Below, piece by piece: positions 1-5,951 of a stretch of 7,909 nt of DNA (positions within the stretch are counted from its first letter, which is position 1; every line of letters starts with the position of its first letter). Under the pieces are notes generated by a model. The model was not told the DNA's origin. It saw only the letters and a program-made list of their open reading frames with translations, and searched no databases. The position numbers were made by a program, and so were the translations under genes. Origin of the DNA: an uncultured Collinsella sp. (lineage in GTDB: Bacteria > Actinomycetota > Coriobacteriia > Coriobacteriales > Coriobacteriaceae); contig URZB01000064.1 of assembly GCA_900552295.1 (NCBI GenBank), positions 1 through 7,909 on the forward strand. Reading direction: 5' to 3'.

Positions 1-18
1 GTCTTGTCTTGGTTGGTA

Positions 19-564
19 TCACTCACCGGAAACCTCCACGGTCTGGACGGTAGTCTTGGACGGCAAAAAACGGACGCGCGCGGTCGTGCCCGGCGTGCCG
101 AGCATGGTGTCGCAGGCCTTCTCGATGCGCTGCTGCATCGCGGCTGCAAGGGAGGCCACGTCCCGGTCGTCGAGCGCGATGGCTTCGACCTTAAAACGAA
201 CGCGCGACTCGTCGGAGCCTTGAACGCGCGCCTCGATATGCTCAACCATCACGCGATCATCGCACTCTGCCGCGGCACGGGCGCACGAGGAAAGCGCTGC
301 GAGCGTGACCTCGATATTGCGCTCCCCCGCCGGATGCACGCAGGACGGCTCGCGACGCGCGAACATCAGGCGGAAAAAACCGATGAGCACGCCAAGCGCC
401 ACGATAGCGGCGCACACCGTAACGACGACGCGAGGCATGGTGTCACGCAACAGCAGCATAAAGCGATACGTATACGGTCCCCAGAACTGGCAGACAAGCG
501 TACCCAGCGCCACGATGGAGGCGGCAAGATACACGATCGCTAGGGCTCGTTTGAGTACGCGCAC
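19..564 (-). CDS. amaP: AmaP-like alkaline-shock membrane anchor protein (Asp23-related)
   Basis: Predicted 181-residue membrane protein. Two hydrophobic segments lie near the N-terminus (about residues 7-27 and 45-67), followed by an arginine-containing boundary (FARRE) and a soluble domain of about 110 residues. The soluble part alternates short strands with an amphipathic helix (VASLAAAMQQRIEKACDTML) and ends in a strand-rich tail, which resembles the Asp23-like domain of AmaP. In Firmicutes, AmaP anchors the alkaline shock protein Asp23 to the membrane. I chose the GTG start at 562-564 because AGGGAG sits 5 nt upstream of it. The longer reading frame, back to an ATG at 693, would run through the terminator at 612-660, and its other ATGs at 610-615 lack a ribosome binding site. 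An Asp23 partner might lie downstream, outside the window. The family call rests on topology and fold pattern, so it is moderate. Confidence 0.68.
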   Translation of the reverse strand: MRVLKRALAIVYLAASIVALGTLVCQFWGPYTYRFMLLLRDTMPRVVVTVCAAIVALGVLIGFFRLMFARREPSCVHPAGERNIEVTLAALSSCARAAAECDDRVMVEHIEARVQGSDESRVRFKVEAIALDDRDVASLAAAMQQRIEKACDTMLGTPGTTARVRFLPSKTTVQTVEVSGE

Positions 565-611
565 GCGCGCTCCCTTCAGGTTTCGGTCCACAGAATGCAA
601 AACGATTCGCA

Positions 612-660
612 TCATTATAAAAGAGCCGGGTCCGGTGCCATACGCACGCGGATCCGGCTC
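612..660 (-). terminator. Intrinsic terminator after yebC
   Basis: The arms at 623-634 and 649-660 are complementary over 12 bp with a single G-U-type position. A further 4-bp inner stem (GTGC at 635-638, GCAC at 644-647) closes the loop. In the minus-strand direction the stem runs straight into TTTTATAAT. This is a GC-rich hairpin plus T-tract about 70 nt after the yebC stop, as expected for Rho-independent termination before the AmaP-like gene. Confidence 0.82.
614..619 (-). promoter_or_regulatory. Candidate -10 element for the AmaP-like gene
   Basis: The minus strand reads a perfect TATAAT, about 50 nt upstream of the GTG start chosen for the AmaP-like gene. It would give a leader of roughly 40 nt that contains the AGGGAG ribosome binding site. 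No good TTGACA-like hexamer is present at 17 nt spacing (the sequence there is TATGGC), and the hexamer overlaps the T-tract of the upstream terminator, so its AT-richness may have another cause. Confidence 0.4.
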
Positions 661-705
661 ATCTATTCCACGAGGCTTGCATGCTCGCTTCATTATGCCC
701 AGATA

Positions 706-725
706 TGCACGGCTTAACCCGTGCA
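706..725 (-). repeat. Stem-loop just after the yebC stop, with GCATATCTGGGC tail
   Basis: A 7-bp perfect stem (TGCACGG at 706-712 with CCGTGCA at 719-725) and a 6-nt loop start 4 nt after the yebC stop codon. No T-run follows, so it is not a canonical terminator. In the minus-strand direction its 3' arm merges into GCATATCTGGGC at 697-708, a 12-mer that recurs beside the hairpin at 4814-4846. It may protect the mRNA end or belong to a small intergenic repeat family. Confidence 0.5.
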
Positions 726-729
726 GGCG

Positions 730-1536
730 CTACTCCTCCTCGAGGGCAGCGATGACCTCGTCGGTCATGTCCATGGTGCTGTAGACGTCCTGGACGTCGT
801 CGAGCTCCTCGAGACGGTCGATAAGGCGCTGGACCTTCTTGGCGTCGGCGCCGGAGACCTCGGTCGGGGTAGTCGGGACCATGGTGGTCTCGGAACCCTT
901 GACCTGGACGCCCTGCTCCTCGAGCGCCTTGGAGACAGCCATGACCTCGTTGGCAGTAGTCCAGACGATCCACTCCTCGCCGGCGTCCTCGTAGTCCTCG
1001 CCACCGGCCTCGGCGATGGCCATCATGAACTCATCCTCGTCACCGGCAGCACCGTTGGCGATCATGGTCTCCTTCTTGGCGTTCTCGTCCAGGATCTCCT
1101 TGGCGACGACGATCTGGCCCTTGCGCTCAAACTGGAAGGCGACGGAGCCGGAGGTGCCCAAGTTGCCACCAGCGTGGGAGAAGGCGGAACGGACATCAGC
1201 GGCGGTGCGGTTGCGGTTGTCGGTCAGGCAGTCGACGTAGACGGCGACACCGGCAGGACCGTAGCCCTCGTACACGATGTTCTCGTAGACGGCGGCGTCA
1301 GCACCCGAACCGAAGGCCTTGTCGATAGCGGACTTGATCTTGTCCTTGGGCATGGACTGAGCCTTGGCCTTGGCAACGGCAGCGGCGAGGCTGGCGTTGT
1401 TCTCGGGCAGCGGGTCACCGCCGAGACGGGCAGCAACGGTGATGTTGCGGCTCAGCTTGGAGAAGAGGGCGGAACGCTTGGCGTCCTGCGCGCCCTTACG
1501 ATGCTTGGTTGTGGCCCACTTAGAGTGTCCGGACAT
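730..1536 (-). CDS. yebC: YebC/PmpR-family protein (TACO1-like)
   Basis: Cytoplasmic protein of the YebC/PmpR/TACO1 family. Members have been described as DNA-binding regulators, and more recently as ribosome-associated factors that help translation of proline-rich stretches; the sequence does not decide between these. The N-terminal signature MSGHSKWATTKHRKGAQDAKR is near-canonical and is followed by the FSKL, GGDP and NNASLAAAVAKAK blocks. The motif YEGYGPAGVAVYVDCLTDN (about residues 89-107) and the C-terminal DVQDVYS region complete the three-domain family pattern. At 268 residues it is longer than the usual 240-250. The extra length sits at about residues 147-165, between the FERKG strand and the DEDEFMMA helix. 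The ATG at 1536 has AGGAG 6 nt upstream. A hairpin and an intrinsic terminator follow it, so it is probably monocistronic. No convincing promoter was identified in the 165-bp upstream gap, although that gap is AT-richer than its surroundings near 1590-1610. Confidence 0.96.
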   Translation of the reverse strand: MSGHSKWATTKHRKGAQDAKRSALFSKLSRNITVAARLGGDPLPENNASLAAAVAKAKAQSMPKDKIKSAIDKAFGSGADAAVYENIVYEGYGPAGVAVYVDCLTDNRNRTAADVRSAFSHAGGNLGTSGSVAFQFERKGQIVVAKEILDENAKKETMIANGAAGDEDEFMMAIAEAGGEDYEDAGEEWIVWTTANEVMAVSKALEEQGVQVKGSETTMVPTTPTEVSGADAKKVQRLIDRLEELDDVQDVYSTMDMTDEVIAALEEE

Positions 1537-1666
1537 ACGTGTCTCCTATCGGTTTCGACCTAAAGCCCAGCGCAGATGCTCGGGCAATATAAACAAACGT
1601 CGTTATGATATACCTACTGGCCTGCGAGATAAACCCCAAAATGAAGGCGTCGTGATGATGCCACCC

Positions 1667-1701
1667 TTTGGTGCAAAGCAACCTGACCCCAATGCACCAA
1701 A
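1667..1701 (-). repeat. REP-like hairpin with GGGGTCAGG core abutting a stop codon
   Basis: Perfect 9-bp arms TTTGGTGCA (1667-1675) and TGCACCAAA (1693-1701) enclose a 17-nt loop. On the minus strand the loop reads TTGGGGTCAGGTTGCTT. The hairpin begins directly after the TAA stop of the DUF6020-like gene (1702-1704). No T-tract follows it (the next minus-strand bases are GGGTGGC), so it is not a standard intrinsic terminator. The GGGGTCAGG core resembles the GGGGACAGG core of the hairpin at 3922-3964. Confidence 0.6.
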
Positions 1702-3885
1702 TTAGGACCAGAGGAGGTCGCTGCGGGTGATGGTGGCGCCGATGGCAAAGGGCATGCAGGCGATGACCGGATACAGGTAGCGCATGTAGGTCGAGCCATT
1801 GCAGGGACCGATCAGGCACACGGCGAGCACGCCCAGCAGCGGCACCCAAATGGCCAGCCCGCGCCACGAATGACGACGTAGCAGATAGAGCACCACGGCG
1901 ATCATGATCCACACATAGGTGGCCGAGCTCATGGTGAGCGAGATAAACGGGATGCGTTGTACTGCCACGCGATACAGGTTGATCAGGTGGTCGCACCAGC
2001 GCACGACCTTGCTATCGACCGGATGGAAGTCAAAGTACTTGAGGTTATCGGGCTTCGCCATAATCTCGGCACTGCGCGCCGTGCTGTAGACCCACGCATC
2101 GCGGGCGCTCGGATAAAAGTAGCCGTAGTAGTTATTGATGAGCGCCGAGATATAGCACTCGGGATCCTTTTTGAACATCTGGGCCCACACCTCAAAATAA
2201 GCCTTGATGTCCTCCTGCGAGGCGTACTCGTTAAAGCAATTATTGACGGCGTCCGACTTATCCGGGTTGTAACGGCGCCCCAGATTCTCGTACTTGAGCA
2301 CACGGTCGATCACGGCACGCTCTTCGTCGGTCACCAAGCCGTCGCAAGGAGCCTCCACGATGGTGCCGTCCTCCTTAACCGTGGGGTTGACGCCCGAGTT
2401 GAGGCCGTCGTGCTTTTGGACAAAACGAGCCGTCTGCTGGAACGGAATCGAGAGGATTTCGCGCTTGGAACCAGGCGTGATGTCGTGTGCCGGCATAAAG
2501 ACCTTGGTGAAGTACATATTAGAGGCAAGGCAGAGCGCAAGCACCGCAAGAACTCCCACCCAGCGGAAACGCGGGATGGCGCCCGAAGGCGCAGCACCGG
2601 CCTGCTTGGCTGCACGATGAGCCACATGCGCGTCCCATGCGCAAAACGCCGCCGCGATCACGCATGCCGCCAGGGGAAACACCAGGCCGCCGTTGCGCAG
2701 AAACGTGGAACCCATGGCGCCCAGAGCGAGCAGCAGCCAGTCATGGCGCGCAAAGAGCACGGGCCTCTGTTCGCCCGCACGCTCGGCATTGGCATCGCGA
2801 CGGGGCAGGCCGCAGGCTACGAGCTTCACGGTCTGCACCAACAGCACTAAAAACGCGTCGGCAAACAGCACATCTTTGGTAAGCAGCGCCGCGTAGTTGG
2901 AGAACATGGGCATAAACACAAAGAACAGCAAGATCACGCCGCGGACCGGCAGGCTCACGCCCAGCTTGCGCAGCGACGAGATGGAATAGGCCATGCAGGC
3001 GGCCGTAATGACGAACTGGGCGCAGGTGTAGATGGCAAGACCTGCGTTGGCGCTATTGAACAGCGAAAGCCCCAGCTGGACGCACGAACCGATGATAGCC
3101 GTGTGCGCCACGGGGTGATGTCCGTTGAGCAACACATTGGGATTGAGCAGACGCAGGTAGTCACTCGTGCCGTTGGGGTAGTTGAACCACTGGCGAATCT
3201 GCGCACCCGTATCTCCCATAAAAAGGCCGGGCAGCGAAGCGATGAGCGTGGGCGCCCAGGCGACCATAAGCACCAGGAAGGGCCCGGCAAAGGGATGGAC
3301 CGAGAGCACGGCGTGAGCCACACGCCATACGCGGCCAAAGTGCGCTTCGGAAAACGGAATGCGCCGAGAGCTCAGCCAATCTAGACACTCAAAGGCAAGG
3401 TAGAAGGCAACGACCGCCAAGAGCATCCAGCCCGCACCGCCTATCCAGGCGCAGATGATGCGGGCCTTGTCGCCGAGCACGATCTCGGCCGAATCGGTGA
3501 GGTCGTAGCTGCGGCCAAACACCATGCAGACGGCAAAGAACAGCGACGGAAGGATCACCGAGGGACGCCAAGCGTCGCCGCGGCCAAAGAATACGTAGCG
3601 AAACGGCAGCGTGAGCAGGCAGGCAAGCGCAAGCAGCATGACCGCGTCGGTATGGCCGGCAAACGAGAGGAGCACCTCGTAGCACACGTACAGCATGCCC
3701 GAGGCTTTGGGGTCAATCGCCAAGACTGCGTTGCTCGACACCGGGGCGGGATCGATGGAAAACGCCGTGGTCGCCAACAGCGCGAGCAAAAATGCGATGA
3801 GCGTCTGCTTGGCGGGGTAGCGCTTAAACCAGACGATGCGGGCAGCGTCGCGCGCAGCCGTTGTGGAGAGGTCGGGATCCTTCAC
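1702..3885 (-). CDS. DUF6020-like polytopic membrane protein, possible GT-C glycosyltransferase
   Basis: 727-residue integral membrane protein with many hydrophobic helices: about residues 28-43, 80-97, 110-123, 145-166, 200-220, 262-275, 285-300, 313-333, 340-358 and several more. A soluble domain rich in charged and aromatic residues lies at roughly 465-640, and about three C-terminal helices follow. Polar motifs stand out at the ends of the helices: MGDTGAQIRQW (223-233), LNGHHPVAHT (253-262) and LLTKDVLFAD (334-343). This resembles the DUF6020 family, common in Coriobacteriia. Its layout (acidic residue in an early outer loop, many helices, large soluble region) suggests a GT-C fold enzyme that uses a lipid-linked sugar, but substrate and reaction are unknown. 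The start is GTG at 3883-3885 with AGAAAGG 10 nt upstream, which is rather distant; no better in-frame start was seen. REP-like hairpins lie on both sides. The gene follows lgt by 80 bp on the same strand, and co-transcription is uncertain. Confidence 0.75.
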   Translation of the reverse strand: MKDPDLSTTAARDAARIVWFKRYPAKQTLIAFLLALLATTAFSIDPAPVSSNAVLAIDPKASGMLYVCYEVLLSFAGHTDAVMLLALACLLTLPFRYVFFGRGDAWRPSVILPSLFFAVCMVFGRSYDLTDSAEIVLGDKARIICAWIGGAGWMLLAVVAFYLAFECLDWLSSRRIPFSEAHFGRVWRVAHAVLSVHPFAGPFLVLMVAWAPTLIASLPGLFMGDTGAQIRQWFNYPNGTSDYLRLLNPNVLLNGHHPVAHTAIIGSCVQLGLSLFNSANAGLAIYTCAQFVITAACMAYSISSLRKLGVSLPVRGVILLFFVFMPMFSNYAALLTKDVLFADAFLVLLVQTVKLVACGLPRRDANAERAGEQRPVLFARHDWLLLALGAMGSTFLRNGGLVFPLAACVIAAAFCAWDAHVAHRAAKQAGAAPSGAIPRFRWVGVLAVLALCLASNMYFTKVFMPAHDITPGSKREILSIPFQQTARFVQKHDGLNSGVNPTVKEDGTIVEAPCDGLVTDEERAVIDRVLKYENLGRRYNPDKSDAVNNCFNEYASQEDIKAYFEVWAQMFKKDPECYISALINNYYGYFYPSARDAWVYSTARSAEIMAKPDNLKYFDFHPVDSKVVRWCDHLINLYRVAVQRIPFISLTMSSATYVWIMIAVVLYLLRRHSWRGLAIWVPLLGVLAVCLIGPCNGSTYMRYLYPVIACMPFAIGATITRSDLLWS

Positions 3886-3921
3886 AGTCCGAAAGCCTTT
3901 CTAGAAACCTATCAAACTCGG

Positions 3922-3964
3922 CAAGACCACCACAAAGGTGCCTGTCCCCTTTGTGGTGGTCTTG
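3922..3964 (-). repeat. Perfect 17-bp hairpin with GGGGACAGGCACC core, directly after lgt
   Basis: The arms at 3922-3938 (CAAGACCACCACAAAGG) and 3948-3964 are perfectly complementary over 17 bp around a 9-nt loop. The minus strand reads GGGGACAGGCACC across the arm/loop junction. The structure begins 1 nt after the lgt TAA stop (3966-3968) and would be very stable. The minus-strand bases after it (CCGAGTTTGATAGG) have no T-run, so it may act as an mRNA 3'-end stabiliser or a REP element rather than a classical terminator. From memory, GGGGACAGGCACC-containing intergenic palindromes recur in coriobacterial genomes; this was not tested here. Confidence 0.75.
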
Positions 3965-3965
3965 G

Positions 3966-4787
3966 TTAGGCGTCGAGGTAGATGCGCTGGGGGCGATTGC
4001 GGTGTCGGGCGAAGATGATGAGCGCTAGGCCGGCGATCACGAGCGGCAAGCTCAGCAGCTGACCCATGGTGATGACGCCTCCCAGCAGATAACCCAGCTG
4101 GGCATCGGGCACGCGCACGAACTCAACGAGAAAGCGGACGATGCCGTACCCCATCACGAACACGCCCATAAATGTACCCTGGGGCAGCAGCGGCTTTTTG
4201 CGGCTGAGCACCTGCAAAATACAGAAGAGCACGATGCCCTCTAGGAATGCCTCATAGAGCTGGGAAGGATGACGCGGCATATCGCCCGCGGTGCCGCCAA
4301 AGACCACACCCCAGGGCAGATCGGTCGGCTTACCCCACAGCTCACCGTTGACGAAATTGGCACAACGGCCCAGGCACAGGGCCAGCGGGGCGCCGATCAC
4401 GGCAAGGTCGGCGACGGTCCATGCATCAAGCTTGTACATGCGGCACACGATGATGCCGCCCAAGATGCCGCCCACCAGGCCACCGTGGAAGCTCATGCCG
4501 CCCTCGTTGGTGGCAAAGATCTCGAGCGGGTGAGTCCAATAGTAGCCATCGCCGTAAAAGACGACGTAGAACAGGCGCGCGCCGATGATGAGGCCAAAGA
4601 CCGCGCCGACCACGACGCTCGTCAGGTCATCGATCGTGATGTCGAAGCCCCAACGACGCTGCGTGCGGTACATAACGACCGCCGTGAGCAGAGCGCCGAC
4701 CACATAGGCCAGACCGTACCAGTAGATCGTGATGGGGCCCGCCGAGATCGCAACGGGGTCAAGCATATGGTAGAGGTCGTTGAGCAT
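3966..4787 (-). CDS. lgt: Prolipoprotein diacylglyceryl transferase
   Basis: Membrane enzyme that moves the diacylglyceryl group of phosphatidylglycerol onto the lipobox cysteine of prolipoproteins, the first step of lipoprotein maturation. The 273-residue length is typical. Visible family features are YWYGLAYVVG (22-31), the FHGGLVGGILGG block with H101, and the signature GRCANFVNGELWG (140-152) with R141, N144, N147 and E149. The later RHPSQLYEAF block (172-181) is also present. About seven hydrophobic helices are evident, and the protein ends in a short basic tail (FARHRNRPQRIYLDA). The ATG at 4787 is preceded by AGGGG at 6 nt spacing. The gene lies between a hairpin on its 5' side (4814-4846) and a strong one right after its stop. 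A lipoprotein-processing partner (lspA) is not in the window. Confidence 0.97.
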   Translation of the reverse strand: MLNDLYHMLDPVAISAGPITIYWYGLAYVVGALLTAVVMYRTQRRWGFDITIDDLTSVVVGAVFGLIIGARLFYVVFYGDGYYWTHPLEIFATNEGGMSFHGGLVGGILGGIIVCRMYKLDAWTVADLAVIGAPLALCLGRCANFVNGELWGKPTDLPWGVVFGGTAGDMPRHPSQLYEAFLEGIVLFCILQVLSRKKPLLPQGTFMGVFVMGYGIVRFLVEFVRVPDAQLGYLLGGVITMGQLLSLPLVIAGLALIIFARHRNRPQRIYLDA

Positions 4788-4813
4788 ATCGATCCCCTGC
4801 TTCCTACATACAA

Positions 4814-4846
4814 ATGCGGCCGCGGGCCTTGTGCTCGCAGCCGCAT
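4814..4846 (-). terminator. Long hairpin between the NifU-like gene and lgt
   Basis: ATGCGGC (4814-4820) pairs with GCCGCAT (4840-4846). After one C-A mismatch the stem continues (4822-4827 with 4833-4838, including one G-U), giving about 13 pairs and a 5-nt loop. On the minus strand it follows the NifU-like stop by about 50 nt and is followed by TTTGTATG, a weak T-tract. It could terminate that gene or be a repeat. On the plus strand the arm continues into GCATATCTGGGCGTAA, shared with the element at 697-725. Confidence 0.55.
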
Positions 4847-4895
4847 ATCTGGGCGTAACGTCTATGCGGAGCGTACCGTCCGCAGCTTTCGCATC

Positions 4896-5174
4896 TTAGA
4901 ACGGCGCGTACTCGTCGTACAGGTCCTCGGCCTCGCCGGAAGCATTGACCTGCTCGACGCGGGTAACGCCGGGCACGTGCTCCTTCAGGATGCGCTCGAT
5001 ACCCATGGAAAGAGTTAGCGAGCTCATGGGGCAGCCGGCGCAGGCGCCCTGCAGCTCCAGCTTGACGACGCCCTCGTCGTCGACGCCCACATACTCCATA
5101 TCGCCGCCGTCGGCCTGCAGGTTGGGGCGAATCTCTTCAAGAACCTTCTTAAGCAGCTCTTCGTTAACAGCCAC
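4896..5174 (-). CDS. NifU C-terminal-like (Nfu) Fe-S cluster protein
   Basis: Small cytoplasmic protein of 92 residues made of a single NifU C-terminal domain. Such proteins bind a labile [4Fe-4S] cluster between the CxxC cysteines of two monomers and pass it to target enzymes. The family block LLKKVLEEIRPNLQADGGDMEYV (7-29) is followed by LELQGACAGCPMSSLTL, in which C45 and C48 form the CxxC, and by the helix GIERILKEHVPGVTRVEQV. There is no N-terminal scaffold or A-type domain, so this is the minimal Nfu form. The start is GTG at 5172-5174 with AAAGGAG 5 nt upstream. No isc or suf genes are present in this window, so its role is inferred from the domain alone. Confidence 0.93.
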   Translation of the reverse strand: MAVNEELLKKVLEEIRPNLQADGGDMEYVGVDDEGVVKLELQGACAGCPMSSLTLSMGIERILKEHVPGVTRVEQVNASGEAEDLYDEYAPF

Positions 5175-5196
5175 AGGGGCTCCTTTCTCACAATAA

Positions 5197-5212
5197 CGCG
5201 GGCACGCCCGCG
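5197..5212 (-). other. Small GC-rich hairpin in the leader of the NifU-like gene
   Basis: CGCGGGC (5197-5203) and GCCCGCG (5206-5212) form a 6- to 7-bp stem with a 2- to 4-nt loop. On the minus strand the hairpin ends about 10 nt before the AAAGGAG ribosome binding site. It is followed by TTATTG, too weak to call a terminator. It may end transcription from the dCMP deaminase gene poorly or simply be a leader structure. Confidence 0.35.
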
Positions 5213-5290
5213 GACAGAAGCTATGTTACTACAGCCATGTACCCGCTCACGAGCCGTCCATGCGCGCAGACGCGACCTTCACGAGTAGTC

Positions 5291-5363
5291 AATTTGGGAC
5301 GGGGCTCTTTTGGCTGTTTTGACGCCAGCTGCGTTGGCACGCGCTACTGCCGAGCCTGTCCCC
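5291..5363 (-). repeat. Candidate degenerate REP-like element across the 3' end of the dCMP deaminase gene
   Basis: On the plus strand AATTTGGGACGGGGCT (5291-5306) is an imperfect inverted match to AGCCTGTCCCCC (5353-5364) plus the nearby CCAAT. The right part contains GCCTGTCCCC, the same 10-mer found at 3940-3949 in the lgt hairpin. A 10-mer match alone is expected by chance in a window this size. The call rests on the position at a gene end and the inverted layout, and is tentative. Confidence 0.3.
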
Positions 5364-5868
5364 CGGTACCAATCTGGACATCGACGATGACCTGGCGGTA
5401 GCTGATGCCGCAGGAGTCGAGAATGCGGCGGCTGATACGGCCGTCGTCGGTATCGGCGTACTTATTGTCCAGGTAGACGACCTCGCCCACGCCCACCTGC
5501 GCCAGGATCTTGGCGCAGTCGTGGCACGGGAACAGCGTGACGTAGACCGTGGAACCCTCAAGGTCTTTGAGCGAGCCGCGGTAGTTGAGCACGGCGTTTG
5601 CCTCGGCATGCACCACGTAGTTGTGCTTATCCTGCAACGGGTCGTCGCTCGTGCCCCACGGGAAAAAGTCGTCGTTGAGCGCCGAGGGCGTACCGTTGTA
5701 GCCCACCGAAAGGATGCGGTGGTTGGTGTTGGCGATGCACGCGCCCACCTGCGTGTTGGGGTCCTTACTGCGGCGCTGCGCGGCGATGGCCACGCTCATA
5801 AAGAACTCATCCCAGCTAATGACGTCGCGGCGCTTGCCCGACGCGGTTTGATGAAGATCGTCCGACAT
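5344..5868 (-). CDS. dCMP deaminase (cytidine/deoxycytidylate deaminase family, ComEB-like)
   Basis: Zinc-dependent enzyme that likely converts dCMP to dUMP, feeding dTMP synthesis in the cytoplasm. The zinc and catalytic motifs are intact: HAEANAVL gives H87 and catalytic E89, and PCHDC gives zinc ligands C115 and C118. The upstream blocks SWDEFFMSVAIAAQRRSKDPNTQVGACI and VGYNGTP are typical of deoxycytidylate deaminases rather than tRNA adenosine deaminases. The insert between VGYNGTP and HAE (DDFFPWGTSDDPLQDKHNYVV) also fits dCMP deaminases. I chose the ATG at 5868, which gives 174 residues, because GGAGGTG lies 6 nt upstream; the longer frame to 5949 has no comparable site and crosses the probable promoter. 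The last residues (VQIGTGGQARQ) look like a nonconserved tail encoded by the GGGGACAGGC-like sequence at 5354-5363. Confidence 0.92.
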   Translation of the reverse strand: MSDDLHQTASGKRRDVISWDEFFMSVAIAAQRRSKDPNTQVGACIANTNHRILSVGYNGTPSALNDDFFPWGTSDDPLQDKHNYVVHAEANAVLNYRGSLKDLEGSTVYVTLFPCHDCAKILAQVGVGEVVYLDNKYADTDDGRISRRILDSCGISYRQVIVDVQIGTGGQARQ

Positions 5869-5902
5869 GGCAGACACCTCCGAAATCGCAATAGTTTGAC
5901 CC

Positions 5903-5908
5903 ATTGTA
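5903..5908 (-). promoter_or_regulatory. Candidate extended -10 promoter of the dCMP deaminase gene
   Basis: The minus strand reads TGCTACAAT, an extended -10 (TGn plus a 5/6 match to TATAAT), about 35 nt before the chosen ATG. The predicted transcript would start near 5896 and include the GGAGGTG ribosome binding site. No good -35 hexamer is seen, as is common for extended -10 promoters. It lies in the 83-bp gap after coaX. Confidence 0.5.
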
Positions 5909-5951
5909 GCAGGTGGAAGGTGGAGACGTTTTTGTCTCACCGCCCCCATCG

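Noticed and set aside
1..18. GTCTTGTCTTGGTTGG at the left edge resembles the GTCTTGG edge of the lgt hairpin
   Set aside because: Only about 9 bases match and the partner arm, if any, lies outside the window. It cannot be supported.
721..1563. 280-codon plus-strand open frame opposite yebC
   Set aside because: Exact antisense shadow of a well-recognised gene. Its leucine/glycine/aspartate-rich sequence arises from the reverse complement of GC-rich codons, and no family features are seen.
1957..2850. 297-codon plus-strand open frame
   Set aside because: Lies wholly opposite the DUF6020-like gene and has no recognisable motif; its low-stop frame is explained by GC-rich codon use on the other strand.
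5919..5941. Possible hairpin GGTGGAGAC/GTCTCACC after coaX
   Set aside because: A 5-bp stem plus a bulged 3-bp extension, and no T-tract in the coaX direction; too weak to call a terminator.
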